From Solirubrobacter taibaiensis (GTDB lineage Bacteria > Actinomycetota > Thermoleophilia > Solirubrobacterales > Solirubrobacteraceae): a stretch of DNA of 64,000 nt. A program made the translations under genes and the position numbers. Below, in pieces: positions 39,366 to 47,398 of this stretch (positions are counted from its first letter, which is position 1; each line of letters begins with the position of its first letter). The notes under the pieces were generated by a model. It ran no database searches, had not been told where the DNA came from, and saw only the letters and a list, made by a program, of their open reading frames with translations. Location: assembly GCA_027587225.1 (NCBI GenBank), contig JAPDDQ010000031.1, positions 1 to 64,000 of the forward strand, read 5' to 3'.

Positions 39366-40214
39366 GAGGTTGAAATCGCCGCGCGGCAGTACGGGCTCGC
39401 GACCGCCAAGCAACTGAACGCCGCTGGAATGGATGGGGCGGCGATCACGCGGCGCGTTCAGGCCGGCCGCCTGTTTCGAGTCGGGCGGGGCGTGTACGCG
39501 GTCGGGCACACGGCGCTCTCGCGCCAGGGCGAATTTCTCAAAGAGGTATTGATTGCGGGCGATGGGGCGGCGCTCAGCCATGAGGCCTGCGCTGAGCTCT
39601 ACGAGGTTCGGCGCTGGCGCGCCTCCCTTATCGATGTCGTTGTCCCAAGTGAACGCCGTGCACGGTCGAAGGCGCGGATACACCGCTGCCGCAACCTTCA
39701 CCCCGACGACGTCACCGTCCACAAGGGCATCCCGTGCACCACCATCGCCCGCCTCGTCGTCGACCTCACCGATCACCTCACCTCGTGGGAGATCACCAAC
39801 GTCATCCACGAGGCTGAGTGGCGCAAGCTCTTCCGGCTCGAAGACACCTACGCTGCGATCGAACGCGGGCGCGGGCGACGGATCGCCGCGGCGCGCAGTG
39901 CGGTGGCGATGCACCTCGACGGCAGCGCGGGAACAAAGAGTAAGAACGAGCTCAGAGCCCTCATCGATCTCGAACGCAAACGCCTCCCAGAGCCGAAGGT
40001 GAACACGGACCTCAACGGCGAGGAAGTGGACTTCCACTGGCCACGCCTCAAGCTCGCGATCGAACTCGACGGCCCGGGGCACGAGCGCGAACGCACGCAG
40101 CAGGAGGACACGCGCAAGGAGCGAGCGTGGCGAGCCGCCGGGTACGAGGTCGTGCGCGTCAAGAGCCCCTACGGCGTTTCACGCCTCGTTGACTTCCGCC
40201 TGCGGAACAAATGA
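39321..40214 (+). CDS. AbiEi-type winged-helix plus DUF559 nuclease-like protein
   Basis: A 297-residue fusion. Residues 10-60 (AARQYGLATAKQLNAAGMDG, RRVQAGRLFRVGRGVYAVG) match the N-terminal winged helix of AbiEi antitoxins; residues 60-200 are the middle AbiEi-like part (LSHEACAELY, TIARLVVDLTDHL). Residues 205-297 match DUF559, a PD-(D/E)xK-like fold related to Vsr endonucleases: VDFHWPRLKLAIELDGPGHE then DTRKERAWRAAGYEVVRV. No AbiEii nucleotidyltransferase toxin is adjacent, so this is a solitary protein, common in actinobacteria. The first 150 bases and upstream stretch are distinctly less GC-rich than the neighbours, suggesting acquisition. Confidence 0.75.
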   Translation: MVDLTFGKRNKHRPPEVEIAARQYGLATAKQLNAAGMDGAAITRRVQAGRLFRVGRGVYAVGHTALSRQGEFLKEVLIAGDGAALSHEACAELYEVRRWRASLIDVVVPSERRARSKARIHRCRNLHPDDVTVHKGIPCTTIARLVVDLTDHLTSWEITNVIHEAEWRKLFRLEDTYAAIERGRGRRIAAARSAVAMHLDGSAGTKSKNELRALIDLERKRLPEPKVNTDLNGEEVDFHWPRLKLAIELDGPGHERERTQQEDTRKERAWRAAGYEVVRVKSPYGVSRLVDFRLRNK

Positions 40215-40227
40215 TCGGGTGCTGGGC

Positions 40228-41415
40228 ATGAAGCGACTTCTCACGGCCACACTGGCCCTGACCGCGATTCTCGCCCCGACCGCGAGTGCCCAGAACGTCA
40301 AGCTCGAGGCTCGGGCGATCCTGCCCGCCGACGCGGCGTTCCCGGCCCCGTTCGCCGGCGTGATCAACACCGACCCGGTGCCCGCTCCAGGCGCCACCCA
40401 GCCCGTCGGCGGCTTCTCCGCGCTGCTCGACGCCGGCAACGGCGACTTCTGGGCCATGCCCGACAACGGGTTCGGCAACAAGGCCAACTCGCGTTCGTTC
40501 ATCCTGCGCCTGTACAAGGTCAAGCCGAACTGGCGCACCGAGTGGAGCGGCAAGGGCACGGTCAACGTCAAGTCCGCGATCACGCTGAGCGACCCGGACG
40601 AGAAGGTGCCGTTCCCGATCGTGAACGAGAACACGGAGGAGCGCATCCTCACGGGCGGGGACTTCGACATCGAGTCGGTCCGCCAGGCGCCGGACGGCAC
40701 GTTCTACTTCGGCGAGGAGTTCGGCCCCTTCATCGTGCACGTCGACGCGACCGGCAAGGTGCTCGACGCGCCGATCGGCATCCCGAAGATCGCCGGCCAG
40801 AAGCCGGTCCGCTCGCCCGACAACCCGTACCTGTTCGGCCGCGCGAACAACCTCGGCGGCTCGTCCGGCTTCGAGGCGATGGCGCTCTCGTTCGACGGCA
40901 AGACGCTGTACCCGATTCTCGAGGGCGCCGTGATCGGCGACGACCCGCTGGTCCGCCGCGTGTACGAGTTCGACGTCAAGGACCGCCACTACACGGGCCG
41001 CACCTGGACCTACCGGATGACCCAGCCGACCACGTTCGTCTCCGACGCGGTCGCGTTCGGCCGCGACCAGATCATCGTCACCGAGCGTGACAACGGCCAG
41101 GGCGCGACCGCGCTGTGGAAGAAGGCGTTCGTGATCGACGTGCCGGACCGCCGCCCGAACCTGGCCAAGCGCGAGATCGTCGACCTCATCGACGTCAAGG
41201 ACAAGGAGGGCATCTCGCTGTTCGGCGCCCGCCCCGGGGACTTCGGCCTCGGCAACCCGTTCAAGTTCCCGTATTCGACGGTCGAGGCGGTCCTGCCGCT
41301 CTCCAACAACGAGCTCGCGTTTGTAAATGACACGAACTTCGGCTCGACCGGTCGGAACGCGAACCTTCCGGACTACAGCGACTTCATCATCCTCAAGGTC
41401 CCGGGCATCAAGTAG
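40228..41415 (+). CDS. secreted esterase-like phytase-family propeller protein
   Basis: A 395-residue exported protein: signal peptide MKRLLTATLALTAILAPTASA-QN, then a propeller of the 'esterase-like activity of phytase' family, with GGFSALLDAGNGDFWAMPDN, TGGDFDIESVRQAPDGTFYF, GEEFGPFIVHVDATGKVL, GGSSGFEAMALSFDGKTLYP and RVYEFDVKDRHYTGRTWTY. Family members are annotated as secreted phosphoesterase-like, but few are tested. The ATG at 40228 is used because it opens the signal peptide; the frame continues upstream into the previous gene. A strong terminator hairpin follows. Confidence 0.8.
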   Translation: MKRLLTATLALTAILAPTASAQNVKLEARAILPADAAFPAPFAGVINTDPVPAPGATQPVGGFSALLDAGNGDFWAMPDNGFGNKANSRSFILRLYKVKPNWRTEWSGKGTVNVKSAITLSDPDEKVPFPIVNENTEERILTGGDFDIESVRQAPDGTFYFGEEFGPFIVHVDATGKVLDAPIGIPKIAGQKPVRSPDNPYLFGRANNLGGSSGFEAMALSFDGKTLYPILEGAVIGDDPLVRRVYEFDVKDRHYTGRTWTYRMTQPTTFVSDAVAFGRDQIIVTERDNGQGATALWKKAFVIDVPDRRPNLAKREIVDLIDVKDKEGISLFGARPGDFGLGNPFKFPYSTVEAVLPLSNNELAFVNDTNFGSTGRNANLPDYSDFIILKVPGIK

Positions 41416-41423
41416 TACTTTTC

Positions 41424-41454
41424 GTCCCGGGAGGCTCGGGAGGCCTCCCGGGAC
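41424..41454 (+). terminator. strong hairpin terminator after the phytase-like gene
   Basis: GTCCCGGGAGG at 41424-41434 pairs perfectly with CCTCCCGGGAC at 41444-41454 over a 9-nt loop. It begins 9 nt after the stop codon and is the most stable simple hairpin in the window. AGTACTTTT precedes it, so on the minus strand it would be followed by AAAAGTACT; on the plus strand no U-tract follows. Confidence 0.7.
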
Positions 41455-41469
41455 ATAAGGGGTGTTCAG

Positions 41470-44103
41470 GTGGGAGTACGTGTGGCGGGGATCGCCGTAA
41501 CGGCGATCACGTTGTGCTGCGCGCTGCCGGCGGGAGCGGCAGCGCAAAAGGCGGACCCGGCGAAGCAGATCGAAGCGCTGCAGAAGATCAAGCGCTCGCT
41601 GTCGCCGGGCGAGCGCAAGCTGGACGGCAAGCTCGCCGTGAAGCTGCGCCAGAAGCAACTCGGCGGGCGGACCGAGGTCGACATCACGGTCCGCACGCCC
41701 GGTGACGACCTCGTCACGCGGCTGCAGAAGGTGGGCGCGACCGTGCGCCACGTGGCCAGCACGGGCGAGATCCGTGCGTCGGTCCCGGCGAGCGCGCTTT
41801 CAGCGGTCGCGACCTGGGGTGCGGTGGAGCGCATCGAGCCCGCCGCGCTGGCGATGACGGCCCGCTACGGCGGCCGGACGCTGAGCAAGGAGGAGCGCGG
41901 GGAGATCGTGACCGCGCTGTTGGCCACCACGTCGGAGGGCGTCCGCGCCCACGCCGCGGATACCGCGCGCGAGGCCACGAAGGTCACCGGCGTCGGAACG
42001 AAGCTGTGCGCCCTGAGCGACGGCGTCGACTCGCTCGCCGCCTCGCAGGCGGCGGGGGAGCTGCCGGCGGTCGACGTGCTGCCGAACATGGCGGGCGACG
42101 GCGACGAGGGCACAGCGATGCTCGAGATCCTGCACGACATGGCGCCCGGCGCCGAGCTCGGCTTCGCGACCGCCTTCATCAGCGACGCGAGCTTCGCCGA
42201 CAACATCCGCGCGCTGCGGGCCGACGGCTGCGACGTGATCGTGGACGACATCTTGTACTTCAACGAGTCGCCGTTCGAGGACGGGCCGATCGCCCAAGCG
42301 GTCAACGACGTGACCGCCGACGGCGCGCTCTACTTCAGCTCGGCCGGCAACGAGGGCAACACGCTCGACGGCACGTCCGGCAACTATGAGGGCGCGTTCC
42401 GCCGCTCTGGCCGGACCGTCGGCAAGTTCGCGGGGGAGGCACACGACTTTGATCCCGGCACCGCGGTGCAGGTGTTCGAGCCGATCTCGCCCGACTCCGA
42501 CGACGGTGTGCCCGTGACGCTGTTCTGGGCGAACCCGCTCGGCGCGGCCGCCGACGACTACGACCTGTACCTGTTCAACGCGGCCGGCCAGGTCGTCGAC
42601 TTCGCCCAGGACACGCAGGATGGCGACGACGACCCGTACGAGATCCTGTTCACGCCGACCGCGGGCGGGAGCGGGTTGCGGCTCGCCGTGGTGCGCTTCA
42701 CGGGCGAGCCGCGCTATTTCCAGCTCAGCGCGCTGCGCGGCCGTTTCGAGGCGGCCGGCGGCCTGCCGGCCTGGGTCACCCCGGGCGTGACGCGCGGGCA
42801 TTCCGCAGCCCAGGAGGCGTTCAGCATCGCTGCCGCACCCGCCGCGGCGCCGCTGCCGTACTCGCTCGAGCCGGGCGACCCGCCGAACCCGTCCGGGCCG
42901 TTCCCCGGCTCGTTCACCGCTGCCCAACTGCCGGAGCGGTTCACCTCCGACGGTCCGCGGCGCGTGTTCTTCCCGGCCGAGCAGGTCCGCCAGAAGCCGG
43001 ACTTCACCGCCGCCGACGGTGTCAACACATCAGTTGCCGGGTTCAAGCCGTTCTTCGGCACCTCAGCCGCCGCGCCGCACGCGGCCGCGATCGCCGCACT
43101 GATCCTGTCCGGCAACCCGGGCACGACGGGTGCGGAGGTACGAGAAGCATTCAACGCGACCGCGCTGGACCTCGTTCCCGCCGGGGTGGACGGGCGCACC
43201 GGCGCGGGCATCCTGCGCGCTGACAGCGTGCTGGGTTACACGGGCGGCACGCCACAGCCACTGGTGAAAGCGCAGCCGCCGGACGTGCTCTCACCCACCG
43301 GTGACGGCGACGCCTTCCTGGAACCGGGAGAGAGCGCGACGCTGCGCCTGCCGGTGAAGAACGTCGGCGACGGCACGGCCACCGGCGTGAGTGTGACGGT
43401 GACGACCGGTGACGCGCGCACGGTGGTCACACCCCGCAATCAGGCCTACGGTGAGATCGCACCGCAGATCACGCGTTCGCAGGACTTCACGATCCGGCTA
43501 GCGGCGGACTATCCACTCGGCAAACGCGTGCCTTTGAACGTACGGGTGACTTTTGCCGGGGTCCTGTCGCCGACATTGGAGACGTTCTCGCTGCCGACCG
43601 GCCAGCCGGGGACGACGGCGACGAAGTTCAGTTACACGGGGCCGGCCGTGCCCATTCCCGACAACAGCACCCTGGGAGCCACGGTGACGATTCCGGTGAC
43701 CGGGTTCGGGTACGCGTCCAAGCTGCGGTTCTCGGTGGACGGTGCCACCTGCACCACCACCGCCGGTTCGGCGACAGTCGGCATCGACCACACGTTCGTG
43801 GGTGACCTGACCGGCACGCTGACTTCCCCGTCAAATGCGAAAGCGCGGGTGTTCCAGCGTTCGGGAGGCAGCGGGAACAACCTCTGTCAGGTGGTGTTCG
43901 ACGACGCGTCGACGACGCCGTTCACCACGGCCACCGCGGCGCGCGCGCCGTACACCGGCACGTGGAAGCCGTTCGAGCCGCTGAGCGGATTGCTCAACGC
44001 GTCAACGGACGGCGACTGGAAACTGACGGTGACCGACGGCGCTTCGCTGGACACCGGCTCGCTGCGGGCGGTCTCGCTCGAGCTGACGGGGTTCGTCAGG
44101 TGA
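41470..44103 (+). CDS. secreted subtilase-fold protease-like protein with Glu at the His position
   Basis: 877 residues. Signal peptide 1-25 (AITLCCALPAGAAA), a prodomain-like region to about 170, then an S8-like core: Asp in CALSDGVDS (about 183), oxyanion Asn in YFSSAGNEGN (about 292) and the Ser region FFGTSAAAPHAAAIAALI (about 530). The usual HGTHVAG is replaced by DEGTAMLEILHDMAPGAEL, so the catalytic His is a Glu, as in a known uncharacterised subset of subtilases and reminiscent of sedolisins (Ser-Glu-Asp). A long insert (about 300-510) separates Asn from Ser. A CARDB-like region (about 590-690) and a proprotein-convertase P domain (about 715-877) follow. Activity is uncertain. GTG start; other GTGs nearby are possible. 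Confidence 0.8.
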   Translation: MGVRVAGIAVTAITLCCALPAGAAAQKADPAKQIEALQKIKRSLSPGERKLDGKLAVKLRQKQLGGRTEVDITVRTPGDDLVTRLQKVGATVRHVASTGEIRASVPASALSAVATWGAVERIEPAALAMTARYGGRTLSKEERGEIVTALLATTSEGVRAHAADTAREATKVTGVGTKLCALSDGVDSLAASQAAGELPAVDVLPNMAGDGDEGTAMLEILHDMAPGAELGFATAFISDASFADNIRALRADGCDVIVDDILYFNESPFEDGPIAQAVNDVTADGALYFSSAGNEGNTLDGTSGNYEGAFRRSGRTVGKFAGEAHDFDPGTAVQVFEPISPDSDDGVPVTLFWANPLGAAADDYDLYLFNAAGQVVDFAQDTQDGDDDPYEILFTPTAGGSGLRLAVVRFTGEPRYFQLSALRGRFEAAGGLPAWVTPGVTRGHSAAQEAFSIAAAPAAAPLPYSLEPGDPPNPSGPFPGSFTAAQLPERFTSDGPRRVFFPAEQVRQKPDFTAADGVNTSVAGFKPFFGTSAAAPHAAAIAALILSGNPGTTGAEVREAFNATALDLVPAGVDGRTGAGILRADSVLGYTGGTPQPLVKAQPPDVLSPTGDGDAFLEPGESATLRLPVKNVGDGTATGVSVTVTTGDARTVVTPRNQAYGEIAPQITRSQDFTIRLAADYPLGKRVPLNVRVTFAGVLSPTLETFSLPTGQPGTTATKFSYTGPAVPIPDNSTLGATVTIPVTGFGYASKLRFSVDGATCTTTAGSATVGIDHTFVGDLTGTLTSPSNAKARVFQRSGGSGNNLCQVVFDDASTTPFTTATAARAPYTGTWKPFEPLSGLLNASTDGDWKLTVTDGASLDTGSLRAVSLELTGFVR

Positions 44104-45118
44104 GCGCGTTCAACGCCGCGTCGACGTCGGCTTCGGTGTTGTACAGATGAAATGACGCGCGGAGACGGCCCGCGCGGGCGGCGGCCATGATCCCCGCTCG
44201 CGCGAGCTTCTCCGTGGCATCCGGGACGGCTGAGGTGACGATCGCGGAGGTGCCCTCCGGTTCGCCGAGGCCGGCCCGGAAGCGGTTCGCGAGCGCGAGG
44301 TCGTGCGCGTGGATGGCCTCGACGCCGATCTCGTTGATCACGCGCAGCGCGGGCTCCGTGCCCACCCAGCTGAACCACGCGGGCGACGTGTCGAAGCGGC
44401 GTGCGTCGGGTGCGAGCCGCAGCGGCGGGCCGAACTGGTCCGTGAGCGGGTTCGCGGCCGCGTACCAGCCCGCCTGGTCGGGGTTGAGCGTGTCCGCCAG
44501 GTCGGGCTTGAGCACCATGAACGCGGTGCCGCGCGGGCTCATCAGCCACTTGTAGGCCGCGCAGGCGACCGCGTCGAAGCGGGTGGCGTCGAGCGGGAGC
44601 CAACCGATCGCGTGCGTGGCGTCGATGATCGTGCGCGCGCCGTGGTGGTGCGCGGCGTCGGCGATCGCGTCCAGGTCGGCGAGCTCACCCGTCGAGGACT
44701 GCACCGCGGAGACCGCGACGACATCGGTGCTGGCGTCGATCGCTTCCGCGAGCTTGTCCAGAGGCACGACATCGACGGTGACGCCGCGCCCGGCCTGCGC
44801 CAGGAACGGGAACAGCAGCGACACGAACTCCGGCTCGGGCGAGAGCACGCGCGCGCCGTCGGGGATGGCGGTGGCGATGTGTGACACGAGGCCCGAGACG
44901 GTCGCGCCGACGACGACGTGCTCGGGGTGCGAGCGCGTCAGCGTCGCGAACTCCGCTCGTGCCCGGTCGGTGACAGCGGTCCAGTGCTCCCAGCTCACGC
45001 GGCCGTGGCGCCAATCCTGCTGCGCCTGCTGCAGCGCCTCCCAGGCGGGATCGGGCGGAAGCCCGAAACTCGCCGTGTTCAGGTACACGGTCTCCGGGTG
45101 CCAGAGCGGCCGGATCAC
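44096..45118 (-). CDS. class V aminotransferase-fold PLP enzyme
   Basis: A 340-residue enzyme of the cysteine desulfurase / kynureninase / isopenicillin-N-epimerase fold. It contains YLNTASFGLPP (12-22), TIIDATHAIGWLPLD with the PLP-ring Asp, and the PLP lysine in ACAAYKWLMSPRGTAFMVL (Lys near 189). SufS/IscS active-site Cys loops are not apparent, so a desulfurase role is not supported; the substrate is unknown. Its 3' end overlaps the protease gene by 8 nt on the opposite strand; upstream it overlaps the KTSC gene by 4 nt (ATGA), so the two are co-translated. Confidence 0.82.
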   Translation of the reverse strand: MIRPLWHPETVYLNTASFGLPPDPAWEALQQAQQDWRHGRVSWEHWTAVTDRARAEFATLTRSHPEHVVVGATVSGLVSHIATAIPDGARVLSPEPEFVSLLFPFLAQAGRGVTVDVVPLDKLAEAIDASTDVVAVSAVQSSTGELADLDAIADAAHHHGARTIIDATHAIGWLPLDATRFDAVACAAYKWLMSPRGTAFMVLKPDLADTLNPDQAGWYAAANPLTDQFGPPLRLAPDARRFDTSPAWFSWVGTEPALRVINEIGVEAIHAHDLALANRFRAGLGEPEGTSAIVTSAVPDATEKLARAGIMAAARAGRLRASFHLYNTEADVDAALNALT

Positions 45119-45357
45119 GAGGCGCCGCTCAGCGGGCGCGGCGTCGGCTTCCAGTTGTGGCGCTCGGCGTGCGGCCTGAGCACACCGTTCACGAACCGGC
45201 CCTTCGAGGGCGCGAGCAGGAACTCCTGGTAGAGCATCGCGCTGCAGGGAAAGTCGTAGACCAAGTGGCCGTCGGTGAAGAGCAGCTCGATCACACCCCG
45301 GTCGGGGTCGAACCTGTAGGCCTCAACGGCCGCGGAGCCACAACGGCGCCAGTTCAC
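45115..45357 (-). CDS. KTSC-domain protein
   Basis: An 80-residue protein matching the KTSC domain: AVEAYRFDPDRGVIELLFTD followed by GHLVYDFPCSAMLYQEFLLA, PSKGRFVNGVLR. KTSC domains follow lysyl-tRNA synthetase in some proteins and occur alone in many bacteria and phages; role unknown. GTG start; TATCGT lies 8 nt upstream on the minus strand, in keeping with the leaderless pattern. Coupled to the class V aminotransferase by an ATGA overlap. Confidence 0.75.
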   Translation of the reverse strand: MNWRRCGSAAVEAYRFDPDRGVIELLFTDGHLVYDFPCSAMLYQEFLLAPSKGRFVNGVLRPHAERHNWKPTPRPLSGAS

Positions 45358-45365
45358 GAGCCGGG

Positions 45366-45371
45366 ACGATA
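45366..45371 (-). promoter_or_regulatory. -10 box TATCGT of the KTSC gene
   Basis: On the minus strand TATCGT ends 8 nt before the GTG start. No Shine-Dalgarno sequence is visible. Confidence 0.45.
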
Positions 45372-45417
45372 CGTCTGTGGGCGAGGAGTTGTCGAATGCT
45401 GATCGGTGGCGAAAGCC

Positions 45418-46719
45418 TCACGCGGCGCGGGTGCGGCGCGGCGGATGGACCGCTGCGGCCAGCGCGGCCGCCAAAGCCGGGGCCTCGTCGAACCGCAGCG
45501 TCGCGGTCGTCACGCGGATCGCCGGGCCGGCCTCGAGGCGGAACGGCGCGCCCGCCGCGACCGACACGCCGTGGGCGAGCAGCGCGCGGACGGCCGCGTC
45601 CTCGTCCGGCACGGGGACCCACACGTTCATCCCGCTGCGCCCGTGGGCGGCGAGCCCGTGCGCGGCCAGGGCATCGACGAGCGCGGCGCGGCGGGCCGTG
45701 TAGACGTCCGCGGCCTGGTGGACGACCGCGGCGACGTCCTCATCCGCCCACAGACGGGCGGTGAGTCGTTGCAGGATGCCGCTGACCCAGCCGGGGCCGA
45801 GTGAGAGCCGGCCCTCGACGCGCGCGAGCGTGAGCTCGTCGCCGGCGAGGACGGCGCAGCGCAGGTCCGGCCCGAGCCACTTGGAGACCGAGCGCACGAC
45901 CGCCCACCGGCCGCTCGCCCCCGCCGCCGAGTGATACGGCACGCCGGCGACCGGGCCGAGATGGTCGTCCTCGACCACGAACACGTCGCGCAGGAGTGCG
46001 CGCAGCGTCGCGGCGCGGTCAGCGTCCAGCGCCGCGCCGGACGGGTTGTGCCCGCGCGGCGTGATGATCGCCCCGCGCGCGCCGGCGTGCAGCGCCGCGG
46101 CGAGTGCCTCAGGCCGCATCCCGTGATCGTCCACCGCCACCGGCGCGAGCCGCAGCCCGAGCGCCCGCGCCAGATCGAGCACGCCCGGCCAGCCCGGGTC
46201 CTCGACCGCCAGCAGATCGCCGGGGGAGAGCTGCGCCGCGAGCACGCGCTCGATCCCGTCGAGCGCGCCGTTGACGACCACGATCCGCTCGGCGGCCACG
46301 CCGTCGGCGACGAACGCGTCGCGCGCCAGCGCAGCGAGCTCGGGGTCCACGGGTGACTCCCCATACAACCTCTGGGAGGGGGAGATGGAGGGCAACGCGG
46401 GGAGGAGGGCCGGGTCGGGGTTGCCCAGGGCGAGGTCGCGCGTGCCCGCGGGCGCCGGCGCGGGCGCTCGCGAAGAGCTCAGGGGCGGGCGGTCGGCGAC
46501 GCGGGTGCCCGACCGGGGGCGGGAGACGACCACGCCGCGGCGGCGGAGCTCCGCCAGCGCGGACGCGACCGTCGTCGGCGACACGTCCAGCTCGCCCGCG
46601 AGCGTGCGCACCGACGGGAGCCGAGCGCCCGGCGCCAGCGCGCCCGCGGCGACCGCGCGCTCGACCGACGCCGCAATGGCTTCCGCCGACGCTCCGGATA
46701 TGACAAACTGTGCCGACAC
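45418..46719 (-). CDS. MocR/PdxR-type regulator (GntR helix-turn-helix plus aminotransferase domain)
   Basis: 433 residues from the GTG at 46719. Residues 8-75 form a GntR winged helix (AIAASVERAVAAGALAPGAR, LPSVRTLAGELDVSPTTVASAL, GVVVSRPRSGTRV); residues 95-433 are a type I PLP fold with VVVNGALDGIERVL, EDPGWPGVLDLA, TPRGHNPSGAAL, VVEDDHLGPVAG and the PLP lysine in VRSVSKWLGPDLRCA (Lys near 280). MocR proteins sense PLP or an amino compound. The frame extends to 47358, but that part is antisense to the PNPOx-like gene. It is divergent from that gene and probably controls it, as PdxR controls vitamin B6 genes. Confidence 0.85.
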   Translation of the reverse strand: MSAQFVISGASAEAIAASVERAVAAGALAPGARLPSVRTLAGELDVSPTTVASALAELRRRGVVVSRPRSGTRVADRPPLSSSRAPAPAPAGTRDLALGNPDPALLPALPSISPSQRLYGESPVDPELAALARDAFVADGVAAERIVVVNGALDGIERVLAAQLSPGDLLAVEDPGWPGVLDLARALGLRLAPVAVDDHGMRPEALAAALHAGARGAIITPRGHNPSGAALDADRAATLRALLRDVFVVEDDHLGPVAGVPYHSAAGASGRWAVVRSVSKWLGPDLRCAVLAGDELTLARVEGRLSLGPGWVSGILQRLTARLWADEDVAAVVHQAADVYTARRAALVDALAAHGLAAHGRSGMNVWVPVPDEDAAVRALLAHGVSVAAGAPFRLEAGPAIRVTTATLRFDEAPALAAALAAAVHPPRRTRAA

Positions 46720-46743
46720 AGAACTCAAACTGTACTGTAACAG
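46705..46743. promoter_or_regulatory. shared divergent promoter/operator of MocR and PNPOx-like genes
   Basis: The sequence AAACTGT occurs twice as a direct repeat (46705-46711 and 46727-46733), the layout known for MocR operators, and TGTG-CCGA-CACA forms a small palindrome. Two -10 boxes face away from each other and share two bases: TACAGT on the minus strand (46734-46729, 9 nt from the regulator's GTG) and TACTGT on the plus strand (46733-46738, 5 nt from the PNPOx-like ATG). Confidence 0.6.
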
Positions 46744-47382
46744 ATGCTCAAGACACCCAGAACCAAGCTCACGCGGGTCCCGGACCGGGGCCACCACGAC
46801 ACCGAGACGCTCTACGCGATCCTCGACGAGGCGCTGATCGGCCACGTCGGGTTCGTCACCAAGACCGGTCACCCGGCGGTGATCCCGACGCTGATCGCGC
46901 GCGACGGGGACACCCTGCTCATCCACGGCAGCAACGCCAGCCGCACCGTCCGGGCGCTGCGCGCGGGCACCGAGGCGTGCATCGAGGTCACGCATGTGGA
47001 CGGGATCGTGCTCGCCCGCAGCGCGTTCCACCACTCGATGAACTACCGCTCCGCGATCCTGTACGGCACGCTGGAGCAGGCGCCGGACAAGGAACGCGCG
47101 CTCGAGCTGTTCACCGAGAAGCTCATCCCGGGCCGCTGGGAACACGTCCGCTGGCCCAACCCGAAGGAGCTCAAGGCCACCGAGGTGCTCAGCCTGCCCC
47201 TGCACGAAGGCAGCGCCAAGGTCCGCTCCGGCCCGCCCGGCGACGACGAGCCCGACTACGAGCTGGACACCTGGGCCGGCGTGGTCCCGATCACCGCCAC
47301 GCGCGGCGAGCCGATCCCGGATCCGCTGCTCAGGGCGGGCATCGCGACACCCGATCACGTAAGGGCGCTGACTGACCGGTAG
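46744..47382 (+). CDS. PNPOx-like FMN-binding split-barrel protein
   Basis: A 212-residue pyridoxamine-5'-phosphate-oxidase-fold protein of the NimA-like kind: YAILDEALIGHVGFVTKTGH, PAVIPTLIARDGDTLLIHGS, EACIEVTHVDGIVLARSAFH, HSMNYRSAILYGTLEQAPDK. It probably binds FMN, F420 or haem; true PdxH has a different signature, so a role in making PLP is not established. The divergent MocR regulator suggests a link with B6 or amine metabolism. A TACTGT box lies 5 nt before the ATG. Confidence 0.82.
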   Translation: MLKTPRTKLTRVPDRGHHDTETLYAILDEALIGHVGFVTKTGHPAVIPTLIARDGDTLLIHGSNASRTVRALRAGTEACIEVTHVDGIVLARSAFHHSMNYRSAILYGTLEQAPDKERALELFTEKLIPGRWEHVRWPNPKELKATEVLSLPLHEGSAKVRSGPPGDDEPDYELDTWAGVVPITATRGEPIPDPLLRAGIATPDHVRALTDR

Positions 47383-47383
47383 C

Positions 47384-47389
47384 TAGCCT
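47384..47389 (+). promoter_or_regulatory. -10 box TAGCCT of cmk
   Basis: TAGCCT ends 9 nt before the cmk ATG with no Shine-Dalgarno sequence; almost the same arrangement (CTAGCCT) precedes metK. Confidence 0.55.
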
Positions 47390-47398
47390 CTGTAAGTC

